A stretch of 64,000 bases of DNA. It comes from Rhodanobacter sp. (GTDB lineage Bacteria > Pseudomonadota > Gammaproteobacteria > Xanthomonadales > Rhodanobacteraceae). This document shows, piece by piece, positions 40,691 through 49,641 of the stretch. The notes under the pieces were generated by a model. It was not told the DNA's origin, made no database searches, and was given only the letters and a program-made list of their open reading frames with translations. The DNA lies in contig SCRF01000120.1 in NCBI GenBank assembly GCA_004322005.1, forward strand, positions 36,910 through 100,909, written 5' to 3'. The first letter of the stretch is position 1; the number at the start of each line of letters is the position of its first letter. The position numbers were made by a program, and so were the translations under genes.

Positions 40691-41644
40691 ATGATTGAAA
40701 CCGAACAACTCAGCCGTCGATACGGCAAACTGACCGCGGTGGATGCGTTGAGCATCCGGGTCGAGCCCGGCCAGGTACTCGGCCTGCTAGGGCCCAATGG
40801 TGCCGGCAAATCCACCGCCATGCGCATGATCGCCGGATTTCTCGTTCCCACCTCGGGCACGGCACGGGTCTGTGGCCATGATGTCGGGCGCGAGCCGCTG
40901 CTGGCGAAGCGGCTGCTTGGCTACCTGCCGGAAGGGGCGCCCAGTTACGGCGAAATGACGGTGCGCGAGTTCCTGCAATTCATCGTTCGCATGCGTGGTC
41001 TCAAGCCGGAGGTTGCCTATCGTCGTTTCGACGAGGTGGTGCAGCGGCTGGAACTGGAGGAAGTGCTGGAGTTGGGCATCGACACGTTGTCCAAGGGTCT
41101 TCGCCGGCGTGTCGGCCTGGCCCAGGCGATCGTGCACGATCCGCCGGTGCTGGTGCTGGACGAGCCCACCGACGGCCTCGACCCGAACCAGAAGCACGCC
41201 GTGCGCCAGCTGATCGACGCGATGGCACGCGAACGCACGATCCTGATCTCCACCCATCTGCTGGAGGAAGTGCATGCGCTGTGCAACCGCGTGGTGATCA
41301 TCGCGCGCGGCCGATTGCTGGCCGATGCCACCCCGGCCGAACTGGAGCGACGCTCGCGCTATCACGGTGCGGTGTCGTTCAGCGCCTCGGGCAGTGGCAT
41401 GTCGCAGGAAATGCTCGGTCGCCTGCCGCAGGTGGCCGCGATCGAGGTGGATGCGCTGGATGGGCGCATCACGGTGTTCCCCAAACCGGGCGAGCGCATT
41501 CTGGAAGCGGTCGAAATGCTGTTGCGCAAGCAGGGTATCGAAGTGGCGGAAATCCAGCTGGAACGGGGGCGCCTGGACGAGGTGTTCCGCCAGATCACCA
41601 CCGAGGGCGGCGACGTCGACGCCATGGCGGAGGTGAGGACGTGA
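40691..41644 (+). CDS. ABC transporter ATP-binding protein (GldA-like)
   Basis: LLGPNGAGKSTAMRMIAGF; LSKGLRRRVGLAQAI; VLVLDEPTDGLDPNQ. Confidence 0.93.
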   Translation: MIETEQLSRRYGKLTAVDALSIRVEPGQVLGLLGPNGAGKSTAMRMIAGFLVPTSGTARVCGHDVGREPLLAKRLLGYLPEGAPSYGEMTVREFLQFIVRMRGLKPEVAYRRFDEVVQRLELEEVLELGIDTLSKGLRRRVGLAQAIVHDPPVLVLDEPTDGLDPNQKHAVRQLIDAMARERTILISTHLLEEVHALCNRVVIIARGRLLADATPAELERRSRYHGAVSFSASGSGMSQEMLGRLPQVAAIEVDALDGRITVFPKPGERILEAVEMLLRKQGIEVAEIQLERGRLDEVFRQITTEGGDVDAMAEVRT

Positions 41645-42375
41645 ATCCGGTCAGCGCAGTGATGCGACGCGAGTTGCGCAGCTATTTCGTGACGCCGGTG
41701 GCGTACCTGTTTCTGGTGATCTTTCTGGTGCTGAGCGGCATCCTCACGTTCTACGCCGGCGATTTCTACGAGCGTGGACAGGCCGACCTGCAGCCGTTCT
41801 TCGTGATGCACCCGTGGCTGTACCTGATCCTGGTGCCGGCGATCACCATGCGCATGTGGGCGGAGGAGGCCAAGAGCGGCACGCTGGAGTTGCTGCTGAC
41901 GCTGCCGCTGACGCTGTGGCAGGCGATGCTGGGCAAATTTCTGGCCGCATGGCTGTTCATCGCTCTGGCGCTGGTGCTGACGTTTCCGCTCTGGGTCACC
42001 GTCAATTATCTGGGCGCACCGGACAATGGCGTGATCCTGGTCGGCTACCTCGGCAGCTGGTTGATGGCCGGCACGTTCATCGCGATCGGCGCCTGCATGT
42101 CGGCGCTGACCCGCAGCCAGGTAGTCGCATTCATCCTGACGGCGCTGGTCTGCGTGTTGCTGATCCTGGCCGGACAGCCCCAGGTGATGGATTTCTTTCA
42201 TGGCACGCTGCCGCGCCAGCTGGTCAACGCGGCGGCGCACCTGAGCATGCTTCGTCATTTCCAGGCGATTGCGCGCGGTGTGCTGGATCTGCGCGACGTG
42301 CTGTATTTCCTGCTCAGCATGATGGGTTGGCTGATCGCCGGTGTGCTGCTGCTCGACCTGAAGCGGACGCGTTGA
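41641..42375 (+). CDS. ABC transporter permease (GldF-like; GTG start overlapping upstream stop)
   Basis: RRELRSYFVTPVAYLFLVIFLVLSGILTFY; AEEAKSGTLELLLTLPLT. Confidence 0.88.
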   Translation: MNPVSAVMRRELRSYFVTPVAYLFLVIFLVLSGILTFYAGDFYERGQADLQPFFVMHPWLYLILVPAITMRMWAEEAKSGTLELLLTLPLTLWQAMLGKFLAAWLFIALALVLTFPLWVTVNYLGAPDNGVILVGYLGSWLMAGTFIAIGACMSALTRSQVVAFILTALVCVLLILAGQPQVMDFFHGTLPRQLVNAAAHLSMLRHFQAIARGVLDLRDVLYFLLSMMGWLIAGVLLLDLKRTR

Positions 42376-42379
42376 CGCC

Positions 42380-44296
42380 ATGGCCCGCCTGCATCTTCCC
42401 CGCCTGCTTGCCACCCCGCTGCATCTCACCCGGCGGCTTGCCCTGTGGGCCCGGCTGGTATTGCTGGTCGTGCTGATCGTGCCGCTGATCGTGACCAGCG
42501 GGCGCTGGCTGCATGTGTCGCGCTTCGACCTCACCGCCGACCGGCTGTACACGCTGGCGCCCGGTACGCTGCAGATCATCGATACCTTGCAGCGGCCATT
42601 GAAGCTCACCCTGTATTTTTCCGAGCACGCCACCCGGGATCTTCCACAGTTGCGCAGCTACGAGCAGCGCGTGCGCGAAATGTTGCAGGAGATGGCCGCT
42701 CGCTCGCATGGCCGCATCCACCTGCAGGTGATCGATCCGGTACCTTACTCCGACGACGAGGCCAGTGCCGAAAGCAGCGGCTTGACGCCGGCCAGCGGCG
42801 GCAGCAATGGCGAGCGGGTCTTTTTCGGTCTGGCTGGAAGCGCCATGTCGGGCCAGGCCGACGACAGCGCCACGGAAGACCACGTGGTCGAAAAGTCGCT
42901 GGCGATCCCGTTCTTCGATCCGGCACGCGAAGCGTTTCTCGAGTACGACATCGTCAAGCTGCTGTATGAACTGGACCAGTCCAGCAAGCCGCTGGTTGGC
43001 GTGATCAGCTCGCTGCCGGTCATGGGCGAGCCTGCGCTCGGCGAGCAGCCCTGGACGGTGATGCAGCAGCTTGGCCAGTTGTTCGACCTGAAGACGCTGG
43101 ACCCGGCCACACTGCAGCACATCAATGGCCACATTAAGGTACTGCTGCTGATCCATCCGCGGAACCTGTCGGCCGATGCGCAGTATGCGATCGACCAGTA
43201 CGTGCTGCACGGAGGGCATCTGGTGGTGTTCGTCGATCCCGACGCCGAGCTTGAAACCACCCCATTTGCCGCGGACGTCGGGGGGCTGCCCGATCACAGC
43301 TCCGACCTGCCGCGTCTGTTCCGTGCCTGGGGGGTTGTCTACGATCCGCACAAGGTGGTCCTGGACCGCGCCCGCGCGCTGCCGATCGAACTGGCCGGCA
43401 GCAATTTCAATCATCCGGCCATGCTCGCCCTTGGCGCGCAGGAGCTCAACCACAACGATGTCGTCACCGCCAGCCTGCAGCGGATCAACGTGGCCACCAT
43501 CGGTTATTTCGATCTGGCACCCAGCGCACGCACGCGCTTGATACCGTTGCTGCAGAGCAGCTCCGAAGCCGAGGCGGTGTCGACACAGCGGGTGCTGGAG
43601 GCGAGCAGCGATCCCACCCTGCTGTTGCAGGACTACAAGCCGGACGATGCCCATTACGTGCTGGCGGCGCGACTGCGTGGGCCGTTCAACAGCGCGTTTC
43701 CGGAACGCGCGGGGCAGCCGGGACATCTGGCCAGTTCCGTCCCGCAAGCCGAGGTGGTTCTGGTAGCCGATACCGATCTGCTCAGCGATCGGTTGTGGGT
43801 CGAGCCGCAGACTGCGCTCGGCCAGACCCTGATGCAGGCATTCGCCAACAACGGCGACTTTGTCACCAATCTGGTCGACAACCTCAGCGGATCCTCGGCG
43901 TTGCTGTCGATACGGGGCCGCTCCACGTCGCAGCGTCCGTTCACCCGGGTGCAGGCGCTGCGCAACGTAGCCGATCAGAAGTTTCTGCAGAAGGAGCGCG
44001 AACTGCAGCAGGAACTGCTCGATACCCGGCGGCGGCTGGACGAGCTGCAGCCGGCCAAGGGCAGCCAGGCCAGCAGGATCACGGCCGAGCAGCGCCATGA
44101 AATCGAGCAGTTCCGCCAGCGCCAGTTGGGCATCAACAAGGAATTGCGCGATGTGCAGCACCAGCTCAATGCCGAAATCGATGCGCTGGGAATGCGGCTG
44201 AAGTTCATCAACATCGTGCTGGTGCCGGCGCTGGTCGCGCTGCTCGGCCTGCTTTACGGCTGGCGGCGCACCCGACGCAGCCGTCAGCGTACATGA
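42380..44296 (+). CDS. GldG-like ABC auxiliary component
   Basis: SRFDLTADRLYTLAPGTLQIIDTLQRPLKLTLYFS; large extracytoplasmic region; C-terminal TM and basic tail. Confidence 0.85.
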   Translation: MARLHLPRLLATPLHLTRRLALWARLVLLVVLIVPLIVTSGRWLHVSRFDLTADRLYTLAPGTLQIIDTLQRPLKLTLYFSEHATRDLPQLRSYEQRVREMLQEMAARSHGRIHLQVIDPVPYSDDEASAESSGLTPASGGSNGERVFFGLAGSAMSGQADDSATEDHVVEKSLAIPFFDPAREAFLEYDIVKLLYELDQSSKPLVGVISSLPVMGEPALGEQPWTVMQQLGQLFDLKTLDPATLQHINGHIKVLLLIHPRNLSADAQYAIDQYVLHGGHLVVFVDPDAELETTPFAADVGGLPDHSSDLPRLFRAWGVVYDPHKVVLDRARALPIELAGSNFNHPAMLALGAQELNHNDVVTASLQRINVATIGYFDLAPSARTRLIPLLQSSSEAEAVSTQRVLEASSDPTLLLQDYKPDDAHYVLAARLRGPFNSAFPERAGQPGHLASSVPQAEVVLVADTDLLSDRLWVEPQTALGQTLMQAFANNGDFVTNLVDNLSGSSALLSIRGRSTSQRPFTRVQALRNVADQKFLQKERELQQELLDTRRRLDELQPAKGSQASRITAEQRHEIEQFRQRQLGINKELRDVQHQLNAEIDALGMRLKFINIVLVPALVALLGLLYGWRRTRRSRQRT

Positions 44297-44390
44297 GGGG
44301 CGGCAGACTGCAGCTACACGGGGCGCCCGCGCCGCACTATGCTTGGCGGTCGCTGGCGGCCGCCGGTGCGGTCGCAGGTGCAGTGAAGTG

Positions 44391-45254
44391 ATGGCAACGT
44401 TGTTGAAATGGATCGTGCCGTGGGAGTTTTCGTGGGTGTTCCTCGCGACCTTCCTGCTGGCCTGCGCGCTGTATCTGCGCGGCAGCCGCCGGTTGCGGGT
44501 GAGCCTCGGCCGTCAACTGGCGTTCTGGGCCGGCATGGCGATCATCTACCTCTCGCTGCACACCTATCTCGATTACTACGCCGAGCACGAGTTCTTCGTG
44601 CACCGCCTGCAGCAGCTGCTGCTGCATCATCTGGCGCCGTTGCTGATCGTCGTCGCGTACCCGGCCGGCACGTTGCGTGCCGGCTTGCCGCTGGCCTGGC
44701 GGGCAAGGCTGTTGCGGCCGCTGCAGCGGTCGTGGCCGTGGCGGCTGGTCATGGGCGTTCTGCTCAATCCGACGGTGGCGTCGCTGCTGTTCGTGATCTT
44801 CGTGCTGATCTGGCTGATACCGCCGCTGCAGACGCTGGCGATGCTGGACTGGCGCGTCTACCGTTTCATGAACTGGACGATGCTGATCAGCGGGTTCGCC
44901 TACTGGTCGCTGGTACTCGATCACCGGCCACATCCGCCGGGACGGATGATTGCCGGGATGCGCGTGCTGTCGCCGGTGATCACCATGTCGCCGCAGATTC
45001 TCGCCGGCGCCATCGTCACGTTTTCCAAAACCGATCTCTATCCGATCTTCGAGATCTGCGGTCGCGCGTTCACCTTCAACGTGCTGACCGGGCAATTGAT
45101 CGGCGGACTGATCACCTGGGTGCCGGCGGCATTGATCGAGACCATCGGTGGCCTGCTGGCACTGCGCCTGTGGCTGAACCTGTCGCGCAGGGGACGCCTG
45201 GAACGGCGTCCGCCACTGCAGCCGATCGCGAGGTCATCCGCCACCAGCCCGTAG
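44391..45254 (+). CDS. cytochrome c oxidase assembly protein (CtaG/caa3-type)
   Basis: Multi-TM; HHLAPLLIVVAYP, SLVLDHRPHPPG; stop TAG inside a REP element. Confidence 0.85.
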   Translation: MATLLKWIVPWEFSWVFLATFLLACALYLRGSRRLRVSLGRQLAFWAGMAIIYLSLHTYLDYYAEHEFFVHRLQQLLLHHLAPLLIVVAYPAGTLRAGLPLAWRARLLRPLQRSWPWRLVMGVLLNPTVASLLFVIFVLIWLIPPLQTLAMLDWRVYRFMNWTMLISGFAYWSLVLDHRPHPPGRMIAGMRVLSPVITMSPQILAGAIVTFSKTDLYPIFEICGRAFTFNVLTGQLIGGLITWVPAALIETIGGLLALRLWLNLSRRGRLERRPPLQPIARSSATSP

Positions 45255-45332
45255 GAGCCCGCTTGCGGGCGATGCTCTTGGGTGATGCTCTTGCTCCACG
45301 CGAAAGAGCATCGCCCGCAAGCGGGCTCCTAC
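45251..45332. repeat. REP-like inverted pair, type C (GTAGGAGCCCGCTTGCGGGCGATGC)
   Basis: gtaggagcccgcttgcgggcgatgctctt...aagagcatcgcccgcaagcgggctcctac. Confidence 0.95.
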
Positions 45333-45781
45333 GGGCCGGCATCCAGGGCATTGGCGGGGCGTGCGATGAAGTCGGTGGCCAGCGTGCTGCCGTCGGCGAA
45401 CTTCAGAAGCACGGCAATCGTATCGCCGGGTTTCACCGGCTTGCGGGCCTGCATCAACATCAGGTGGTATCCCGCCGGGGCCAGTACGGCCTTGCCATGT
45501 GCCGGGATCTCCAGCGAATCGACCATCGTCATGCGGCTCATGCCGCCGGCGGTGGAACTGCGATGCAGCATCACTTCGGCATATGCGGTGCTGCTGGCGC
45601 CGCTGAGCGCGACCGCCTGGTCGCTGCCGTTTTCCAGCGTGACATAGGCGCTGGCGGGAAGGCTGCCGGGCAGCACGCGGATCCACGCATGACGGGCATG
45701 GACGTGTTCGGCGGCCGTGGCATGCACACCGCCGGCCAGCAGCAGGCCGGCGAGCAGCAGTGTCATCGAACGTGGTTTCAT
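45329..45781 (-). CDS. PCu(A)C copper chaperone
   Basis: HAWIRVLPGSLPASAYVTLEN; MLHRSSTAGGMSRM; GYHLMLMQARKPVKPGD. Confidence 0.92.
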   Translation of the reverse strand: MKPRSMTLLLAGLLLAGGVHATAAEHVHARHAWIRVLPGSLPASAYVTLENGSDQAVALSGASSTAYAEVMLHRSSTAGGMSRMTMVDSLEIPAHGKAVLAPAGYHLMLMQARKPVKPGDTIAVLLKFADGSTLATDFIARPANALDAGP

Positions 45782-46392
45782 GGTGCGACTCCCGTGTCCA
45801 GCAGCAGATGCAGATCGTGCACGAGGTCATCCTGCGAGTCGGCCGGCGTGGCCAGCACGCGCGGGTTGCCGTCGCGGTCGAAAACATAGATGGCCGAGCT
45901 GTGGCTGACCTCGTAGTTGCCGTCGCCGGTGGACGGCTCGCGGGTGAACGAGGCGCGATAGCGCTTGACCAGCGTTTCGATGTCGCTGGCCGACCCGGTC
46001 AGGCCGACCGCGCGGGGATCGAATGCGTTGACGTAGGCATGCAGTACGGCCGGTGTGTCGCGGGTCGGGTCGACGCTGACGAACAGGATGCGCGCGCCGT
46101 CGGCGAGCTTGCCCAGGCGTTGCATCACCACATGCAGATGCGCCAGGGTCAGCGGGCAGACATCCGGACAATGGGTGTAGCCGAAATACAGCAACACCAC
46201 CTTGCCGCGGAAATCGCTGGCGGAAACCGTCTTGCCCTGATCGTCGGTGAGCGTGAACGCGAGCGTGGGCATGTGGCCGGTGACATTGGTCAGCCGCAAC
46301 GGCAGCGGCTGGACCCTCTGGCAGCCGCCCAGCAGCAGGCCGAGCACAAGCAGCAACAGCAGGGCGGGGCGCAACGGGTAGCGAGACTTCAT
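45778..46392 (-). CDS. SCO family copper protein
   Basis: VVLLYFGYTHCPDVCPLTLAHL; ILFVSVDPTRDTP; lipobox LLGGC. Confidence 0.93.
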   Translation of the reverse strand: MKSRYPLRPALLLLLVLGLLLGGCQRVQPLPLRLTNVTGHMPTLAFTLTDDQGKTVSASDFRGKVVLLYFGYTHCPDVCPLTLAHLHVVMQRLGKLADGARILFVSVDPTRDTPAVLHAYVNAFDPRAVGLTGSASDIETLVKRYRASFTREPSTGDGNYEVSHSSAIYVFDRDGNPRVLATPADSQDDLVHDLHLLLDTGVAP

Positions 46393-46444
46393 GCGAGAAT
46401 CCGGATGTTCGAACCGATCAAGCATACGACACCGGTGGTACCGC

Positions 46445-46852
46445 ATGGCTCGCCAGGCGAGGGAAACGGTCATTTCGCGACAAACTCTCGATCGGCGTGC
46501 CGGCGTGCTGGCCGGGGTGGCAGGCGCCAGTGCGGTGCTGCTGGGTGCGTTCGGCGCGCATGCATTGCGTGGGTTGCTTGATGCGTCGCACCGCGAGCTG
46601 TGGCACACCGCCGTGAACTATCACGCATGGCATGCGCTGGCGCTGGCCCTTGCGGTCGGTGTGGGACGTGGCCGCAGCGGGCGTGTGGCCGTTGGGGCAT
46701 TCGCCTGCGGCATCGTGCTGTTCAGTGGCAGCCTGTATGCGCTGGCCCTCGGCGCGCCGCACTGGACCGGGATCATCACGCCGTTCGGTGGACTCGCGTT
46801 CGTGATCGGCTGGATCGCCCTGGGTTGGTCGCTGGGTTCGCGTACTGGCTGA
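46445..46852 (+). CDS. DUF423 membrane protein
   Basis: GAFGAHALRGLLDASHRELWHTAVNYHAWHALAL. Confidence 0.88.
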   Translation: MARQARETVISRQTLDRRAGVLAGVAGASAVLLGAFGAHALRGLLDASHRELWHTAVNYHAWHALALALAVGVGRGRSGRVAVGAFACGIVLFSGSLYALALGAPHWTGIITPFGGLAFVIGWIALGWSLGSRTG

Positions 46853-46903
46853 CATCCGTGCCGGCGTCATCCGCCTGTCATGCCTCGGCGTCAGCATGCG
46901 GGT

Positions 46904-47581
46904 ATGAACATCGCCACGCCGTTGCGGACATCGCCGTGGTTGCCAGTCTCGATGATGCTGGTCGCGTTGCTGTGGATCGTGCTGAGCGGCTTCGGCCCGG
47001 CTCGTTCGCCGCGAGTCACGGTTCCGGTCGAGCCGGCATTCGAAAGTCTGGTGCATTGGCGTGATGCCGGCCACGACTGGCTGCTGGTCGCCGGCGGAAA
47101 GCCCGAGTTGCTGACCATCTACGATGCCGCCGACGGGCGCCCGTTGCGTCGGCTTGCGCTCGCGCATGGCTTCAATGACATCCGTGCACTGGCACAGCAC
47201 GATGGCTGTCTGTTTGTCCTCGACGATGACGGCAGGCTGGGCGAACTCACCTTGCCGCAGCTGCGATGGGTTGGCGATGGCCATGGCTCAGTGATGCGGC
47301 CTGATGTAGAAGCCCGCGATCCTGCCGTTGGCGCTGCAGGCCACCTGGGCATCGACCAGTTTGTCGCCGTAGTGCAGCGGCGTGACTACCACGGCATAGC
47401 CGTTCGTGACACTGCTGCGTGCCGGTTCGCGCGCCCCGCGCGCCCCGAACTTTTGCGGCAAGGACTGCCAGACGTTGGCCAGGGCATCGGCACTGAGTCC
47501 GCTCCTCATGCGGTCATCGAAGTCGGCGGTGGCGCCGGTGAAGTCGCCCTTGTCCAGATGGTCGAGCAGTCTGCTCGATAG
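46904..47581 (+). CDS. hypothetical membrane-anchored protein; 3' third antisense to next gene
   Basis: N-terminal TM and plausible protein to about 47285; beyond that the frame runs antisense to a complete minus-strand CDS. Confidence 0.4.
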   Translation: MNIATPLRTSPWLPVSMMLVALLWIVLSGFGPARSPRVTVPVEPAFESLVHWRDAGHDWLLVAGGKPELLTIYDAADGRPLRRLALAHGFNDIRALAQHDGCLFVLDDDGRLGELTLPQLRWVGDGHGSVMRPDVEARDPAVGAAGHLGIDQFVAVVQRRDYHGIAVRDTAACRFARPARPELLRQGLPDVGQGIGTESAPHAVIEVGGGAGEVALVQMVEQSAR

Positions 47582-47671
47582 CGTCGGGCAATCGGCGCTG
47601 GCGGCGTGTGCCACGCCGATCGCGGGGCCGAGGGCGAGCGCGATGCAGGCGGCAAAGACGAGCTTGAACAT
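47288..47671 (-). CDS. small secreted protein, DUF3887-like
   Basis: MFKLVFAACIALALGPAIGVAHA signal peptide; ATADFDDRMRSGLSADALANVWQSLPQKFG. Confidence 0.75.
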   Translation of the reverse strand: MFKLVFAACIALALGPAIGVAHAASADCPTLSSRLLDHLDKGDFTGATADFDDRMRSGLSADALANVWQSLPQKFGARGAREPARSSVTNGYAVVVTPLHYGDKLVDAQVACSANGRIAGFYIRPHH

Positions 47672-47690
47672 GTCATTCTCCCGGGTGGAA

Positions 47691-47882
47691 TCAGCGGTTG
47701 TGGTCATCGATTGCGGTTTCGTGCTTGCCGGACTTCAGCCGGCCGGCCTTGCGCAGCGCTTCGCGCAACACGTATTCGATCTGTGCGTTGACGCTGCGCA
47801 GTTCGTCGTCGGACCAGCGCTGCATCGCTTCGAGCACGGTGGCGCTGATGCGCAGTGGATAGGCTTTTTTCTCGGCAGCCAT
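47691..47882 (-). CDS. Arc-like ribbon-helix-helix protein
   Basis: [46 protein letters not shown]. Confidence 0.8.
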   Translation of the reverse strand: MAAEKKAYPLRISATVLEAMQRWSDDELRSVNAQIEYVLREALRKAGRLKSGKHETAIDDHNR

Positions 47883-47889
47883 GTCGCCG

Positions 47890-48285
47890 TCAGCTGTACA
47901 GCGTGCCGGTATTGACTACCGCCTGGGTGCCACGCTCGCTGCACAGCACCACCAGCAGGTTGCTGACCATCGATGCCTTGCGCTCCTCGTCGAGTTGCAC
48001 TACGCCGCGCTTGCCGAGCTGTTCCAGCGCCATCTCGACCATGCCGACCGCACCCTCGACGATCTTCGTGCGGGCGGCGATGATCGCATCGGCCTGCTGC
48101 CGCTGCAGCATCGCCTGGGCGATTTCCTGGGCATAGGCGAGATGGCTGATGCGCGCCTCGATCACTTCCACGCCGGCCTTGCCCAGCCGCGTCTGGATCT
48201 CGTCGCGCAGATGCGAGTTGATCACGTCGCCGTGACTGCGCAGCGCCGGCTTGCCGTCTTCGTTGGCGTAGATATCAAAAAGGTA
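47890..48285 (-). pseudogene. SPFH/band 7 domain protein, 5'-truncated
   Basis: [87 protein letters not shown] is the C-terminal SPFH segment; N-terminal TM and first half absent. Confidence 0.75.
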
Positions 48286-48397
48286 TCATATACAAGTGCC
48301 ATGCGAGCAACGTGCCGATGGCCGGGCTGGAGTGCCGTGGGGTCTGCCAGCACGCTGGCGCGTCGCGTTTACAATGACGCTTTGCCCGGAGAACCCG

Positions 48398-49579
48398 ATG
48401 AAGCCGTTTGGTACGCCGCATTCCGATCAAGCGCTGCGGGTTCTCCTGCTCGGTGCCGGCGAGCTGGGCAAGGAGGTCGCGATCGAGCTGCAGCGTCATG
48501 CGGTGGAAGTGATCGCGGTCGACCGCTATGCGAATGCGCCGGCGATGCAGGTGGCCCATCGCAGCCACGTGATCGACATGCTCGATGGCGCCGCGCTGCG
48601 TGCGGTGATCGAGGCCGAGCGGCCCGATCTGGTGGTGCCGGAGATCGAGGCGATCCATACGCCTACCTTGGTCGAGATGGAGAAGGCCGGGCTGCGGGTG
48701 ATTCCCACCGCCCGGGCCGCATGGTTGACGATGGATCGCGAAGGCATCCGCCGCCTCGCTGCCGAGGAGCTGCGACTGCCGACCTCGCCGTACCGGTTCT
48801 GCGATGACGAGTCGCAGTATCGCGAGGCCGTCGCCGCGATCGGCATGCCGTTCGTGATCAAGCCGGTGATGAGTTCGTCGGGCAAGGGCCAGAGCGTGGT
48901 GCAGCATGAGGATCAACTGCAGCCGGCATGGGATTACGCGCAATCCGGCGGGCGTGCCGGCAAGGGCCGGGTGATCGTCGAGGGCTTTGTGGCGTTCGAC
49001 TACGAGATCACCCTGCTGACGGTACGGCACGTCGATGGCGTCAGTTTCTGCGCACCGATCGGCCATCGTCAGGAAGACGGCGACTATCGCGAATCCTGGC
49101 AGCCGCAGCCGATGAGCGATGCGGCGCTGGCCGAGGCCCGGCGTCAAGCCGCAGCGATCACCGGCGCGCTGGGTGGCCGGGGCGTGTTCGGCGTGGAGTT
49201 TTTCGTCAAGGGCGATGCGGTGATCTTTTCCGAGGTCAGCCCGCGTCCGCACGACACCGGCCTGGTTACCCTCATTTCGCAGGATCTGTCGGAATTCGCG
49301 CTGCACGCGCGGGCGATCCTCGACCTGCCGATTCCGCTGATCCGCCAATACGGACCATCGGCATCGTGCGCCGTGCTGGTGGAAGGCGACGGCGCCGCGC
49401 CGCGCTATTTCAACGTGGCCGAGGCACTGGCCGAGCCGGATACGCAACTGCGCATCTTCGGCAAGCCGGCGGTGAAAGGGCGTCGGCGCATGGCCGTCAC
49501 GCTGGCGCGCGATGAAAACATCGAGGCGGCCAGGGTCAAGGCGATGCGTGCTGCGGGTCGGCTGCGCGTGGAGCTTTGA
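48398..49579 (+). CDS. purT: formate-dependent phosphoribosylglycinamide formyltransferase
   Basis: [60 protein letters not shown]. Confidence 0.95.
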   Translation: MKPFGTPHSDQALRVLLLGAGELGKEVAIELQRHAVEVIAVDRYANAPAMQVAHRSHVIDMLDGAALRAVIEAERPDLVVPEIEAIHTPTLVEMEKAGLRVIPTARAAWLTMDREGIRRLAAEELRLPTSPYRFCDDESQYREAVAAIGMPFVIKPVMSSSGKGQSVVQHEDQLQPAWDYAQSGGRAGKGRVIVEGFVAFDYEITLLTVRHVDGVSFCAPIGHRQEDGDYRESWQPQPMSDAALAEARRQAAAITGALGGRGVFGVEFFVKGDAVIFSEVSPRPHDTGLVTLISQDLSEFALHARAILDLPIPLIRQYGPSASCAVLVEGDGAAPRYFNVAEALAEPDTQLRIFGKPAVKGRRRMAVTLARDENIEAARVKAMRAAGRLRVEL

Positions 49580-49641
49580 GCCGGGGTCTGCGATAGTCGA
49601 GTCAGAGTTTCATCCGAGACTGGCGACGCGAGGAGGTATCG

